Shown here piece after piece: positions 40,001 through 52,000 of a stretch of 64,000 nucleotides of DNA. The stretch lies in assembly GCA_033239525.1 (NCBI GenBank), contig BSYO01000019.1, positions 5,709,087 to 5,773,086 of the forward strand, in the 5' to 3' direction. The position numbers were made by a program, and so were the translations under genes. The stretch's first letter is position 1; each line of letters opens with the position of its first letter. This stretch comes from Nepenthes gracilis (Eukaryota; Streptophyta; Magnoliopsida; Caryophyllales; Nepenthaceae). The notes below the pieces were generated by a model. That model made no database searches, was not told the origin of the DNA, and saw only the letters and a program-made list of their open reading frames with translations.

Positions 40001-43000
40001 CCCAAATTGAGGCATTTTTGAGATGTCAGAATATTCTGATCCCCTTCTCCAACACCACCAGATGTGGAATGTGTAGTAAGAACATGAGGATAATGCATTT
40101 CAGTAAGTAACCGAACGAGGAGAATAAGAAGTAGATATGGGCTTATTTGTTTTTCTCTTTCAATATTTATAATTCAGTCTATTTGAGTTGTGGACAATGG
40201 TTATTCTTCGTTTGTGATCATACTTTGACTTAAAGTGAGTCGGTAATTGAAATGATTCTGGAGTTTTCACTATTATTTGAGTCATAAACAAGTTAGCCTA
40301 ATTTCTTATTTTTATAGTATTCATGACAGTATTTATCTTCAAATGTCAACAGAAAAACTGTCTGTAAGGAAGAAAAGCGCAAGAAGTCAAGGAATAAGTC
40401 ATCTACTGACCTCTCGCCGAAGAAGCAAGTTGATAGAGCTACAGTATGATTTCCTCAATGGACCCAAGCAATTGCTATCAAGATGCTACAGGAGCACACA
40501 AAGAAAAGCAGACGTAATAGAGAAAAGGGAGTCAATAATTATGTTAGGCACGTTTGGATGCAAAAATTGGACCAAAGAATTAAGAATTGAAATTGAAATT
40601 CCATGCTGAATTTCAATTTGATTGTTTAGCCCAGGCGAAATTAAAATTCTAATTTTATGTTCTTTAAAATTTAAAAATAATATAAAATAATTTTTAAAAA
40701 TTTTTTAAAGTAGTGTAAAGAATTATAATTCTAATAATAAAAATTATTATCAATTAGATATAATAAATTTAAACAATAAAAACCTATTAGATAAAATATT
40801 TTCAATTATTTGAGCCGTACTAAGCAGGACCAACCATTACTTTATTTATTATTGTTTAATAAAATTATATGAAAGTATCATTCAAAAATTAAAAAGCCAA
40901 TATTCTAATAGATTATTACCTAAAAATATCTTAAACTATTATGTATCTATAAAATATTATTCTATCTAAAATTTAGATTTTTTTAATTATATTATACTAA
41001 ATTTCATACATTTTAAAGTTTAAAATTTATATTAGACTATTTATTTTTTTTATTTTTATGTGTAAATTAAAAAAAATCATATCTTACCTTTATTTTTCTC
41101 TTATAATTATAATTCCTTCTACTAATAGAATTAAAATTCTACAAAATTTTAATTTGAACGGAATTGAAATTAACCTTATATTTCCAACTTGAATTCCAAT
41201 TTTACAGTGCAAACAGGAGTCTTTCAAAATTTACCTTCAGATGTTGCAGGAGGCGAGCATATGTCCTACATTTGTATCGCATGTCAGCATGATCAGGGAG
41301 CTTCAACTGCCCACGCTGCTCAATGCACACACACACACACAAGAAGGAATTTAAAGGTTACTACTCTTCCAAATCTGGCTATTCTTGTTTGAAAAAAATA
41401 TATATAAAAAAAAAAGGACATGAAGTCGAGGAATGCCTGTGAGAAAAAACTCCTGTCACTTATGATGAAATCCACCGAGCTAGCGAAGAATTTGATCAAG
41501 AACTCAGATGCTCTTCGAACAAATGTGCTTTTTAGATTTTCAAGTTCTGCCTTCTTCTCTCTGACCTGTAAGATGTCGACAAATACTTTAGAAAGGGTTT
41601 CCAAATTTCATAATTTGTTTGGACTGTACTGATAGCTGCAATCCATATCAGCATTGCTAAATGAATTCATCTAATTCATTATATAAAACCCTCCACTGAC
41701 TTAAGTTTCATACGAAAAACACAAGTCACTGAATGCAAATATTAGTCAATATGTATCAATTTTGAGCCCCTGATACCACAATAATATCAAGATATGTTAC
41801 CATATTAGTAATTTATTGCAATATATCGATCGATACAATTAATATATCGACTAATTTGCCTAATATAGTCACATTAATTTACAATTTTTAGAATTTTTTT
41901 CTTTTGATATATTTAATACTGATACATATTATCTGATATATTTGATACTGATATGGTCTTAACCTATAAAGATACTAATATCGATATTTTCATTCATGTA
42001 TGAATCAGATTGTCAAAGTTCCATCTGATGCATTGGTCCAATCATTTGGAAGTGTGAAGTGTCCATCAGATATTGCAATTTAAAAGGAAAAAAAGATAGT
42101 GAAGACGTAAAGTTTTTGTTCAGAAAACCCCAAATCAGAAGGAATGGCAGAATAATTTTCACCATATGCTCCAGCATTCCATCAGGCACCCTAAAAAAAA
42201 ATCTAAAAATGTGGTCAAGTATTCAATGAAAGAGAGAAACCAACTCCTGCTATCTCAACTTCTTAAAAAACACACCACAGTGAACTTCTATTATTCATTT
42301 TGCTCATCCAGTGAGTCTCATTAAAAGGCATTAGCATCATAATAGGTCCAATCAAATATATCTACCGATTCAACCTATATGTGCAGGAAGGGCAATTTGA
42401 GTTTTCATAATCAAGGATGAAAATACCAATATCAATATACAGCCATATTATTATCGGACATATGGAATAATAAGAATCTGTATTAGATATATCGAAAAAA
42501 AAAAATTCTAAAAATGTTAAGCTAACAAGACCGTATCAGTCGATATATCACTAATACAGCATCACATCGTAATATTGTTGTGGTATAAAAAAATATTGGA
42601 TTGGGGGGCTCGATACCTATACATATCAACGAATACTTACATTAATGTTAATAATATTTATTTTCAGTGGACATAAAGAAGTACAAAGGAAGCATGGCAC
42701 ACACAGCTCGCATATTTGAGTAGGCAGAATCCAAATATGAGACTTCAAGGCCTTTAAGAGCACTGCTTAACCACTCACAGGCTTCTAGGTTGTCAGACAT
42801 GCTTGCCACATCAAAGCAATCTCCTGTCAGACATGCTGCATACTATATGAAGTAATGTCATTAGCTGTTTCTGTAAAAAAAGTTAAGCGGTGTTGAATAG
42901 CAAAAAGAACACCAGCATACTCCGGAAGGAATGCGTAAGTGCTCGAGAAGCTTGTCAAGTTCCTCAACCAGTGTTTTATTGTTCAAAGACTGCAACTCCA

Positions 43001-46000
43001 ACTTTTTATTTCGCGTTTCTATCTGTGTGTCACATAGAATATTTTGTCATTTGATCAAGTGGTACTGTAACATGTTTATGCATAGTATAAACTAGCTTCA
43101 GCTGATCTAGTATGAGTAAAAATAGTGATGTATAGAATCATCAAAACACGATACAATCATATAGAAAAGGACAACCCACTGCTCTAGGTTTCCACATCTG
43201 CGGGGCACAATACAATCACACACAAGACTAAATCTATGGACAAATCCATACAGTACACAAAGTGACCAAATAATGACATCAATGAAAAGGTTTTTGGAAA
43301 TAAAGTTCAAAATGCATTGACCCCAAAACTCTTGAATTTTGAGTCACTCTTTTGTAATCCTATACCCATTGACGTGTAAAGGTGGTAAATGAGTCGTGCC
43401 ACTTGTAGTTAATGTATGGTAAGGACCCTGAATTAATTTTTAATGATGACTAATTAAGTTAAATTAATGAAAATATTGATGTTAAATGAGATTTTGGATC
43501 AAAGTCAATATTCTGACTTAATTATATCAGACCGAGTGATATCTGAGTAATACTTAACGTACACACATGTATTTTGGATAATAAGAACGCGTCTGAAAGA
43601 TGTCTCCATGGTGCTGATACGCGTTTTAGGCATAATGTCCACGCCTCATGCGAGACTAATAGACGCACACGTGTATTCAAGGCAGGATGTGTCACATCTC
43701 AAACTCAATCCCATCATTAATATTAACAAGATTAATCATGAATAAATAATAAATCCAATAATCCATGGACGTAAGTTTCACGTCGATATTTCGACTGACC
43801 AAACAAATAATATAATCTAACCACAAGATCTGAAAAACCACGTCATCAGGTGACTAAAACACCAACCACACCATGACGGAAGACCATACGTAAGGAGTCA
43901 TGTTTAAACCAAAAATCAAAGTAACTAAACAATCAAAATAAAAATTGAAATCCAACAACATTACTCATAATACGTTACCATAATTAAGTTAATACAAAAC
44001 TAAATTGTCCGAAACAAAATACAACATCTGATTTCTTCCTAACCCTAATCTAAACTTTCTTCAACTCCAACTCCAGGAGCAAATCCTTACCTTCTTGCAA
44101 GTGCCCATATGACGACCCGACTTTTATTACCATCAAAAGTCATCGTCAAATCCAAATTCTAAAAAAAAATATATATAGGTGAACATAAAAATTTTTCTTT
44201 TCTTCTTTATAACCTAAGATGCATACTAGAGATTTAAAATTTCTTTAATCCCAAAGAATCACGGAAACATACTAACATTCATAAGTAGCCGAATAAATTT
44301 TACAAGTCTCCTCAAAAACAAAATAAACAAAACTCTCAAAAATCTGCTCCGGCCAGCTTAACCATTCAGCTACTCCATAAGGTTCTACTCAACTTCATCT
44401 TCCATAAGCTTGTCATCTGAAAAGTGGCAAGAATGAGCTTACAAAGCCCAGCAGGATACTTACATGCAGAAAACATAAACATACATATAGTTTGGTCAAA
44501 ACATAATTTCATAATATAGCATAGTATAAGAAAAATCATCATATCGTTTCTTCTTCAGTTCTTATTCTTTTCATCTTGTCTTCAGAAAATTCATCAAAAT
44601 CATTCGGAATTCATATCATCTTTAGGGAGCGGACAACATCGAGGACGGGTTGTGTGCTACCCCACAACCTAAAGCCGTATCCCCTCATTATGCTCACCGG
44701 GGCGGGAGGTAATGCCTTTAACCCGGCATACAGGGCCATAGTCCATAGTTCTTATGCCACCAAAAGGTCCCCTCCCGTGGCCCAGGAGGCATCCTCGAGT
44801 GTCACTCCAATATCCTTCATCCATCTTTAACAGCAAGTCTAAAGGAAACTCGGTTCTTGGTTCGTGTTCTTTAATGGCCAATCATCATAAATCAAAAGTC
44901 GGAAGAGTTCCACCTGCTGTCCATAATCCATGTGTTTTCCTATAGTCTTGTTCTTTACTTCATTCATTAAAGTCCATATCCTCTTATCAAAAGCCGAAGT
45001 TCATCTTTCAAAGAAATCCGAAGTTCTTATTCAATAAAAAGAAAAGAGTCTCGTTTATTAAATTTCCGAAGTTCTTTTTAAACGGAAGTCCAAAGTTCCT
45101 GAAACCGGAGTTCTTTTATTATTGCCGGAGTTCTTTTCTTACAAAGCCGGAGTTCGTTTCTTTAATCAAAGTCGGAGTTCTTTTCTGAATCCAAAGATCG
45201 TCAAAACCGGAGTTCTTTATTCATAAAGGACAGAGTACAATTTTAAACAAGACCGAAGTTCTTTTTCTTAAAAGGGACGGAGTGCCTTTCTTTTCAAAAG
45301 GGACGGAGTGCTTTTCTTACCAAAAATCCGGAGTGCTTAAAAGAACGGAGTGCTTCATTTAAAATGAACGAAGTGCTTTACTTTCAAAATCCGAAGTTTA
45401 TAAATCCGGAGTTCACTTTCTTATAAAATTGAAGCTCTAAAATCCGGAGTTCAAAAGCCGAAGTTCATTTCAAAAACCGAAGTTCTTTTGTTAAATGCCG
45501 AAGTTTATGTATCATGAGTTGTTATCAAAAGTCGGCGTAAAAAGTCGGAGTAAAAAGCCGGAGTTCTCTTTTTCTACAGTAGACCGGAGTTCTTTTTCAA
45601 ACAGAAGGCCGGAGTTCTTTTTCATAACTGAACGGATGCTTTTCTTTTCAAAAATCCGGAGCTCTAAAATCCAGAGTGTGTTTCTGTTTAAAAATCCGAA
45701 ACTCTTAATCCGGAGTGCTTTTTGTTAAAGTCCAAAGTTCTTAAATTCGGAGTGCATTTTTTATTAAAATCCGAAATCCTAAATTCGGAGTGCTTTCTGT
45801 CCAAAATCCGAAGTTTTTAAATCCGGAGTGCATTTTCTGTTAAAATCCAAAGCTTTTAAATTCGGAGTTCATTTACTGTTAATCAAGACTCTAATCCGAA
45901 GTTCATTATCTAAAATGCCGGAGCTCTAAATCATTTTCTGTAAAATGCCGGAGCTCTTTTATCTTAAATTCAGAGATCTTTTGACAGAAACAGAGATCAA

Positions 46001-49000
46001 TAGCAGGAATTCTTGTTTCATCTTAAGGCCTAAATTCTTTTCCGTAAACATGCATTTATCAAAATTCATAACAATTGACAATTAAACATAAACAGAATAA
46101 ATCCAACAATCATGCGTAACAGAATTTCTTTTTAAACATGCATTTCAGAACGATAAGTCATAAAACAGCAAAGGCATTATTCATACGGAATATCATATAC
46201 TTTCATAGCAACATAAACATGAGTTTTAGAAATAGGGGTGAGTATCTTGCCTGAATACTTTTCTACTTTGCCTTAGCTTTCGGTCTCCTTCTTTACTAAG
46301 AGTTTCTAGTGGGTGCCTTTTTCTGATACTCTTAAGCCCTTATTTATAGCCCGTGAGTTAGGTGGCCATCATTTATGATTTTCTACTTCCCAAAAGTATC
46401 ATTTATGATTTTACATTTTTCAAAGAGGGTCATTTATGACTTTGCATTTTCAAAACTTTGGAATTAGCTAGTTCATTTATGTCGTGTGTTCCCAACGTCA
46501 TGAGTCATCACTCCGGCTCCTTCACTTTCTTGAACAACTTTTGATTTCAAAACCTGCTCCAATGCCGGACTTGTTTTTTTTAATGAGAAATCCGGAGTAG
46601 GTTTTAGTGTCAAATGCCGGAGCTCTTAATCACAGGAAATTCGGACTTCTTTTCTCCAACGAAATCCAGACTTCTGTTCCCTACGGAATCCGGAGTTCTT
46701 TTTACCAAATAAATTCGGACTTCGTTTTATCAAGGAAATCCGGACTTCTTTTTATCAAGGAAATCCGGACTTCTTTTTCATCCAGAAATCCGGACTAGAA
46801 TTTCATCAATGCAATCCGGACTTCTTCTTATCCCGGAAATCCGGAGTTCTTAAGGCCTAACTTGATTCCATCTTAAGCCGATGTACTTTTCTTATTTCGT
46901 TTTCTGGTCAACTTGCGTTGACCGGACTTAATGATTAAAATTTTCCTTTTTAAAAATTTTGGGTCGTTACAGCCCAAGCCGCTAATCTGAAAGGGGTTAA
47001 TAAAAAATAGAAATGGGAGTGAACCGAAAGCTCAACAAGGCATATAATTTCATAATTAAACACACAATTTATATAAAAACATACCGGATAGATCAATGAA
47101 TCAAATTCAATAGACTACTATGAATTTCCATGACAAATATATACAACTTATCAAGTTTCCTTTTTATATTCTTATTTAAATTCATGCCATATAATCCACA
47201 CTCAATTGTGCAAATTCTTAGGGACTAAAGGCTAGTAGGGCTTTACCGACTAAATAAGTGGATAATCGAAACTCGAGTTATATTTGTTTCCATACAATCA
47301 AAGACCTTACGCTGCTATTTAAGACTCGCAAGTGGCCATCACATATATAACCCTATAGACGGGGCCAAATGTCGCTTTCATCCAAGAATGACAAGTTCGA
47401 ATCTCGATCACCTTTATATATATTAAGGCATGTCATAATATATCACCCATTGAACTTATTATAATGGTCCGATACATAGACATATAAAAACTTTACACAA
47501 TTTCATGTAATTCTTATATTTTTTCAATTCGGAGAAAATATTCTTAGTCCTTTAACAAATTATAGAGTTTTCTTCATGATCCTTTCAAATAATTATCGTA
47601 CTTTACAAAACAATTCTGTAAAAACTTAAATGTGCAAGTTTTTGAGCATACCAAGGCTACAATATAAGTTTTTCAAACCAAATTGCAGAAAAAACAGTAG
47701 CATTTTGAGATTTTTACATTTCATTTCAAATAACATGCATGCGGAGTAAATTACTAAATTTTCAAAATATGCAGAACATACACCTAGAGATTTCAACATA
47801 CAGGAACATTTTTATACGAAAATCAAACATGAAAGAGTATTATATCAAAAAAACAGATTATGTATAAAAGACAAATGCAGAATCAGCTGAACAACACAAG
47901 GTATATGAACTTAAACATGAATGACCATCGTTGCAAAAAAATGAGGAGAATGTTACATACATGTAAAACATAAATATTTTATTTACGAAAATGTATAACG
48001 TATAAGCATTTGGAATAAGAAATGTTCAAGAAAATAAAGAAAAAACAGTAATAAAGGAAGGAAGGCTTAGAGAAGCACTTACCTTAACTTCAAAGTACCA
48101 AAATCTTACTTAGGTTTACTTGAAGTGGGCTTTTTCTAGCTTTCTCTCTCTTCTCTTCTCCCTCTCTCTCGAATTCTGGCAAAATGACCGAAAATCAATC
48201 GGACATGATATATATAGCATAGTGGCACTCGAGTGCGCGTCGGTTGTGCGTCAAGAGCCACGACCAAACAAGATGCGCACACGAGTGCTGCCTTGGGCAC
48301 GTATCATTCTACTTCAATGCACTCGGGCGTCCCTCGAGCAAGTATCGAGCACGGGTTAATTTGGAAAGCATGCTCGAGCTTCGCTCAAGTGACAGTCAAA
48401 CACGACCTCTCTACTCAGAACACACATTGACACACGTCGGGTGCCAGTCAGACATCCACTAACTTGATGTGACCCAATTCACTTTGACTTTTGACCCGAT
48501 TTTTTTCTTCTTTTGACCTCAACTTTAATTATCCAAACTTAATTAATTATAATTAAAATAAAATTTAAACTCAAACCTTACAGAATGTAAGTGCCTCATG
48601 CACACTTGAAAACGCTTGTGTGCCGTACGATTTCTGTCTTAGCACCTGACACACACCTGTCAGGCACACATATGCCAATTTTTTTATAAAAGACCTCCTT
48701 TGGCCATTTTTTGTTAATTTATAAAAGGCACACATACTGCCGCCGTGGTCGTCACCATCAACCGTGCTAAAGCTGCCGTCGGTGACGGAGAGAGAGGCAG
48801 AATGGGATGTGGCAGGAGAGAGAAAGGGAGGAGAGAGAAGGGACCGTGCCAGTAGGAGAGAGAAAGTGCATCCTTTTGGCAAATTTGCTTGGAATAAAGT
48901 CGAGGAAAGTATACTCTAGCCCTATCTTTGGTCTGATTTCGTGTCTGATAATGTTTTACTGTTTGGAGATTTTACTAATATGCATGTTATTTTTATACAT

Positions 49001-52000
49001 CACATCTGTTTGTTCTGTACATGCATATATATTTTACCGGTTATTTGGTGATTTTACATTGGTATTCGAGATTTGGGGGATTAAATGTATCATGAATTAT
49101 ATGTTATTTTTCAGTATTTGATTCCTGTTTTATATCGGCAAATATGCACAAAGCTTCTGCATAATTGGAATTTGAGAATTATGATTTATAGTCTATTCAT
49201 GATAAAGTCCATGATTATCTGCAAATTTGCTTTTTATAAAAAAGCATCTATTAAAGCCTAAGACTTAAGTCCATATGAATATAAAAAATATGTATCTGTA
49301 CAAGCTTAAAGGAATATGAAATATACATCTGTACTCTCAAGAATATGAAATTATGAATCTGTATCAATAAATTGTAACTCTGTAATCTGTTATCTGTTTT
49401 GGTATTTTCTCCCAGAGTGAGAAAATTAAGGAAAAAGAACTATGAATATTTATGTAGAGTTTGCAATATGAAATATAAAAAGAAATCAAAAAATTGGACC
49501 AAGGATTTTTATTTTAGATGATAGTATTCCCTGATATACCTTATGATATTATAATATAAATCGTTGTCTGAATAAGTATCGCTGTGCAATTTTGGTCTTC
49601 AATTGTGTGAACTAAATACAATCCATCTTGCCCTCGGGATTTAAATAATGAGGATCTGGCCTTTGATTTTACGAACTAAACATAATCCATCCTGCCTTCG
49701 GGATGTAAATAAGGAAGAAGTATTGATGTGTTGTGCGATTTTGGCCTTTAATTGTATAAACTGAATACAATTCAGATATCGATCAAACATTCCGTTAGCT
49801 AGTAAGGTCTACTAGCTTGGGTCCCTAAAGATGAATAAGTTTTCTGCATGTTCGAAAGCTAAAGGAATTAGAAATAAAATTAGAAAAAAATTAAATGTGT
49901 TCCGAAAATGCTATTTGATCATGTATTATGTTATATATACATTATGATCCTATTCCATTCCTTTGATTTATTTTAAAAGTATACTGCATTTATTCTTTAT
50001 TTATATTTATACCTTACTGAGTATTTGGCTCACTTCTTACTATTTTTACTTAGATGAGCAAGAGATGCAGCAGTTCTTGCCCGGCAAGCAAGAATAAAGA
50101 TTCATAATAGTTTAGGCTTGTTGGTTCTGATGTTTAAGTATTATTGTATCTGGACAAGTTTAGGTCATTTTGCTTATTGTAAATTAATTAGTTTGGTTTC
50201 CGTGCATGGTTTTTGATATATTATGAATTTTCAGACAATATTATTAGCCAGTGTGGCATTTTGTGATATCCAAAACTGCCGGTGTTATGTTTGATTATGG
50301 ACAGGATTATTATTTTGTACTAGATTATTTTGTGGAAGTGAAACAAGATGTTTCACATTGTGCAGGTTCAATGAAGTTTGCTAGGGATGTGTTTTTACTT
50401 TCGCAATATTGTTGGATATGTATGTACATGTTGGATTGATATTTTTGCAGGCATCTTTTCTTACTAAAGATCCGACGTCGTATTTTTATGTCGATGTTGG
50501 AGCTACTGATGTTGTGGCATGATTTTGGATCCTGTGCATGTTTGATTTATATATATATATGGTGGCTTATTATGATTTGCATTTAATTATTGACGGATAT
50601 TATGTTCAAGCGGTGTTTCGTTATCCGATCCGTCACAAGCGCACCTCAAGCGCAGGCATATTGAAAAGAGTGCTCGTGAGCATCTCCGGCGCTCCTCAAG
50701 CATGGACATACGGGAAAAGATGCTTGTGTGCAGATCAGGCGCAAGGCAAGCATGGATACTGGGAGTTGCGTATTTGCAAACATCGGGCATGAATCTGATA
50801 CAGGCCAATGACCAATCAGACTCAATTACGGAATATGCTAACACAAAATATGCCTAACAATTTCTCCCTTTGGTAATTCCGTAACAAAACCCCTCAATAA
50901 TCATAAATCTAAAAGCACATGAGTCACGGGTTTAGACGCCATTGAGATAGAACCCGTGTACATAAAAATCTACTCCTAAGAGTATAACCGACACAGTAAA
51001 CTCAAATGAAAGAAGATACGATAGTCTATTGTTCCTATACAAGCATGGTTAATACAGAAATATATATAAGCGAAACAAACTAAGTATATATAAGGAAAGC
51101 AGTAAAGCAACAGTAAATACATAGACAAAAAAACATATATATATTACAGAAGAAAAGCAGCAATTGCATCACATATACAAACAAAAAGTTAATATTTGAT
51201 AGATCAAGGTCCTCCCCCTAAGATATAACTGACCTCCCACTAAAATATAAGCTCCCCTAAATGATAACCGACCTTCCCCTCGTTATAAAATCTCTTTTTT
51301 TGTCATGAATGATCAAAGGGAGGGCTTTACTCATAGTCAGATTGATCACTCACACGCCGAGACTACAACTCGGTAGACAGACAGGCAAACTGCTCCGCAT
51401 ATAAGTCTCCTGGGTAGTGAGCCAGGTGTCAAGGTGCCGAAAGTCCTCAAGAATGTGAGATTTCAGCTGCTCCAAGGAAGTAGACAACCGCACAAGCTAA
51501 ACAAAAAGCTGAGAGAGCTGCCTATGATCAGCGAGGAGGAAGTAGAAGACAATGGAGGATAGGATAGGCCAACATTGGCAGGAAAGGAGGGGTCCTCTGA
51601 AAGTGGATCATCCAGAGGGTCATTATGAGCCATGGAGAAATGATGGGCTTGACTTTGTTCAAAAGTGGTTCGAGCAATGGGCCTGCTAAGCCGCACACGA
51701 GGAAGGTCAAGAAACAGGACACCTAGCCAATAATCAAGCGTTGGATGAGACAACCATGAAAAAAGTTATCATCCTTCTTGGAGAAAAAAATAGACATGAT
51801 GTAGGAACATAGGTGAGACGAGAGATCAATTGGCCACCCACTAAGAAGGGTATAAAGAAATAAGGTCTTATCAAGTAGAATAGAGTTGAAGTGTGTGACC
51901 AAAAAAATATTTGTCAACATAATACAGCACACCACCATCCTCCGAGGGGTAAGGTGTTCGGTCCTAAATGATTTTCCATGCCACATCATGGGAGAGCGAT

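Larger units (their letters stand above)
44108..46971 (-). mobile_element. Solo LTR G (2864 bp) with inner minisatellite
   Basis: Perfect duplications GCCCA (44103-44107 and 46972-46976). The minus strand begins TGTAACGACCC and ends GGGTCGTCATA, inverted ends with one change from the expected GGGTCGTTACA. TGTAACGACCC is a common start of plant gypsy LTRs. No internal retrotransposon region. About 45% of its length is a short-unit array. Confidence 0.9.
43690..48582 (-). mobile_element. Family-B solo LTR (B-minus), inside B7 and hosting LTR G
   Basis: The minus strand starts TGTAAGGTTTGAG at 48582 and ends GAGATGTGACA at 43690. Flanks GGATG and GAATG (43685-43689 and 48583-48587) are a near-perfect duplication. 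Without G it is about 2.0 kb. It carries reiterated words near 48220-48450, a TATA-like TATATATA near 48210, a GA-rich leader near 48140-48175 and the conserved block near 47320-47400. Confidence 0.85.
43413..50637 (+). mobile_element. Family-B LTR (B7), interrupted
   Basis: Pieces 43413-43689 and 48588-50637 total about 2.33 kb. Starts TGTATGGTAAGG and ends CCGATCCGTCACA. The right piece has a GA-rich leader and the block CATCCTTTTGGCAAATTTG at 48868-48902, shared with element A LTRs. Flanks do not give a clear target duplication. It holds the B-minus LTR. Confidence 0.7.

Noticed and set aside
44576..44945. Frames on both strands in LTR G
   Set aside because: Non-coding LTR sequence; no domain.
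48120..48462. Overlapping plus-strand frames near 48120-48462
   Set aside because: They fall in U3 and leader of the B-minus LTR, opposite to its transcription, with no recognisable domain.
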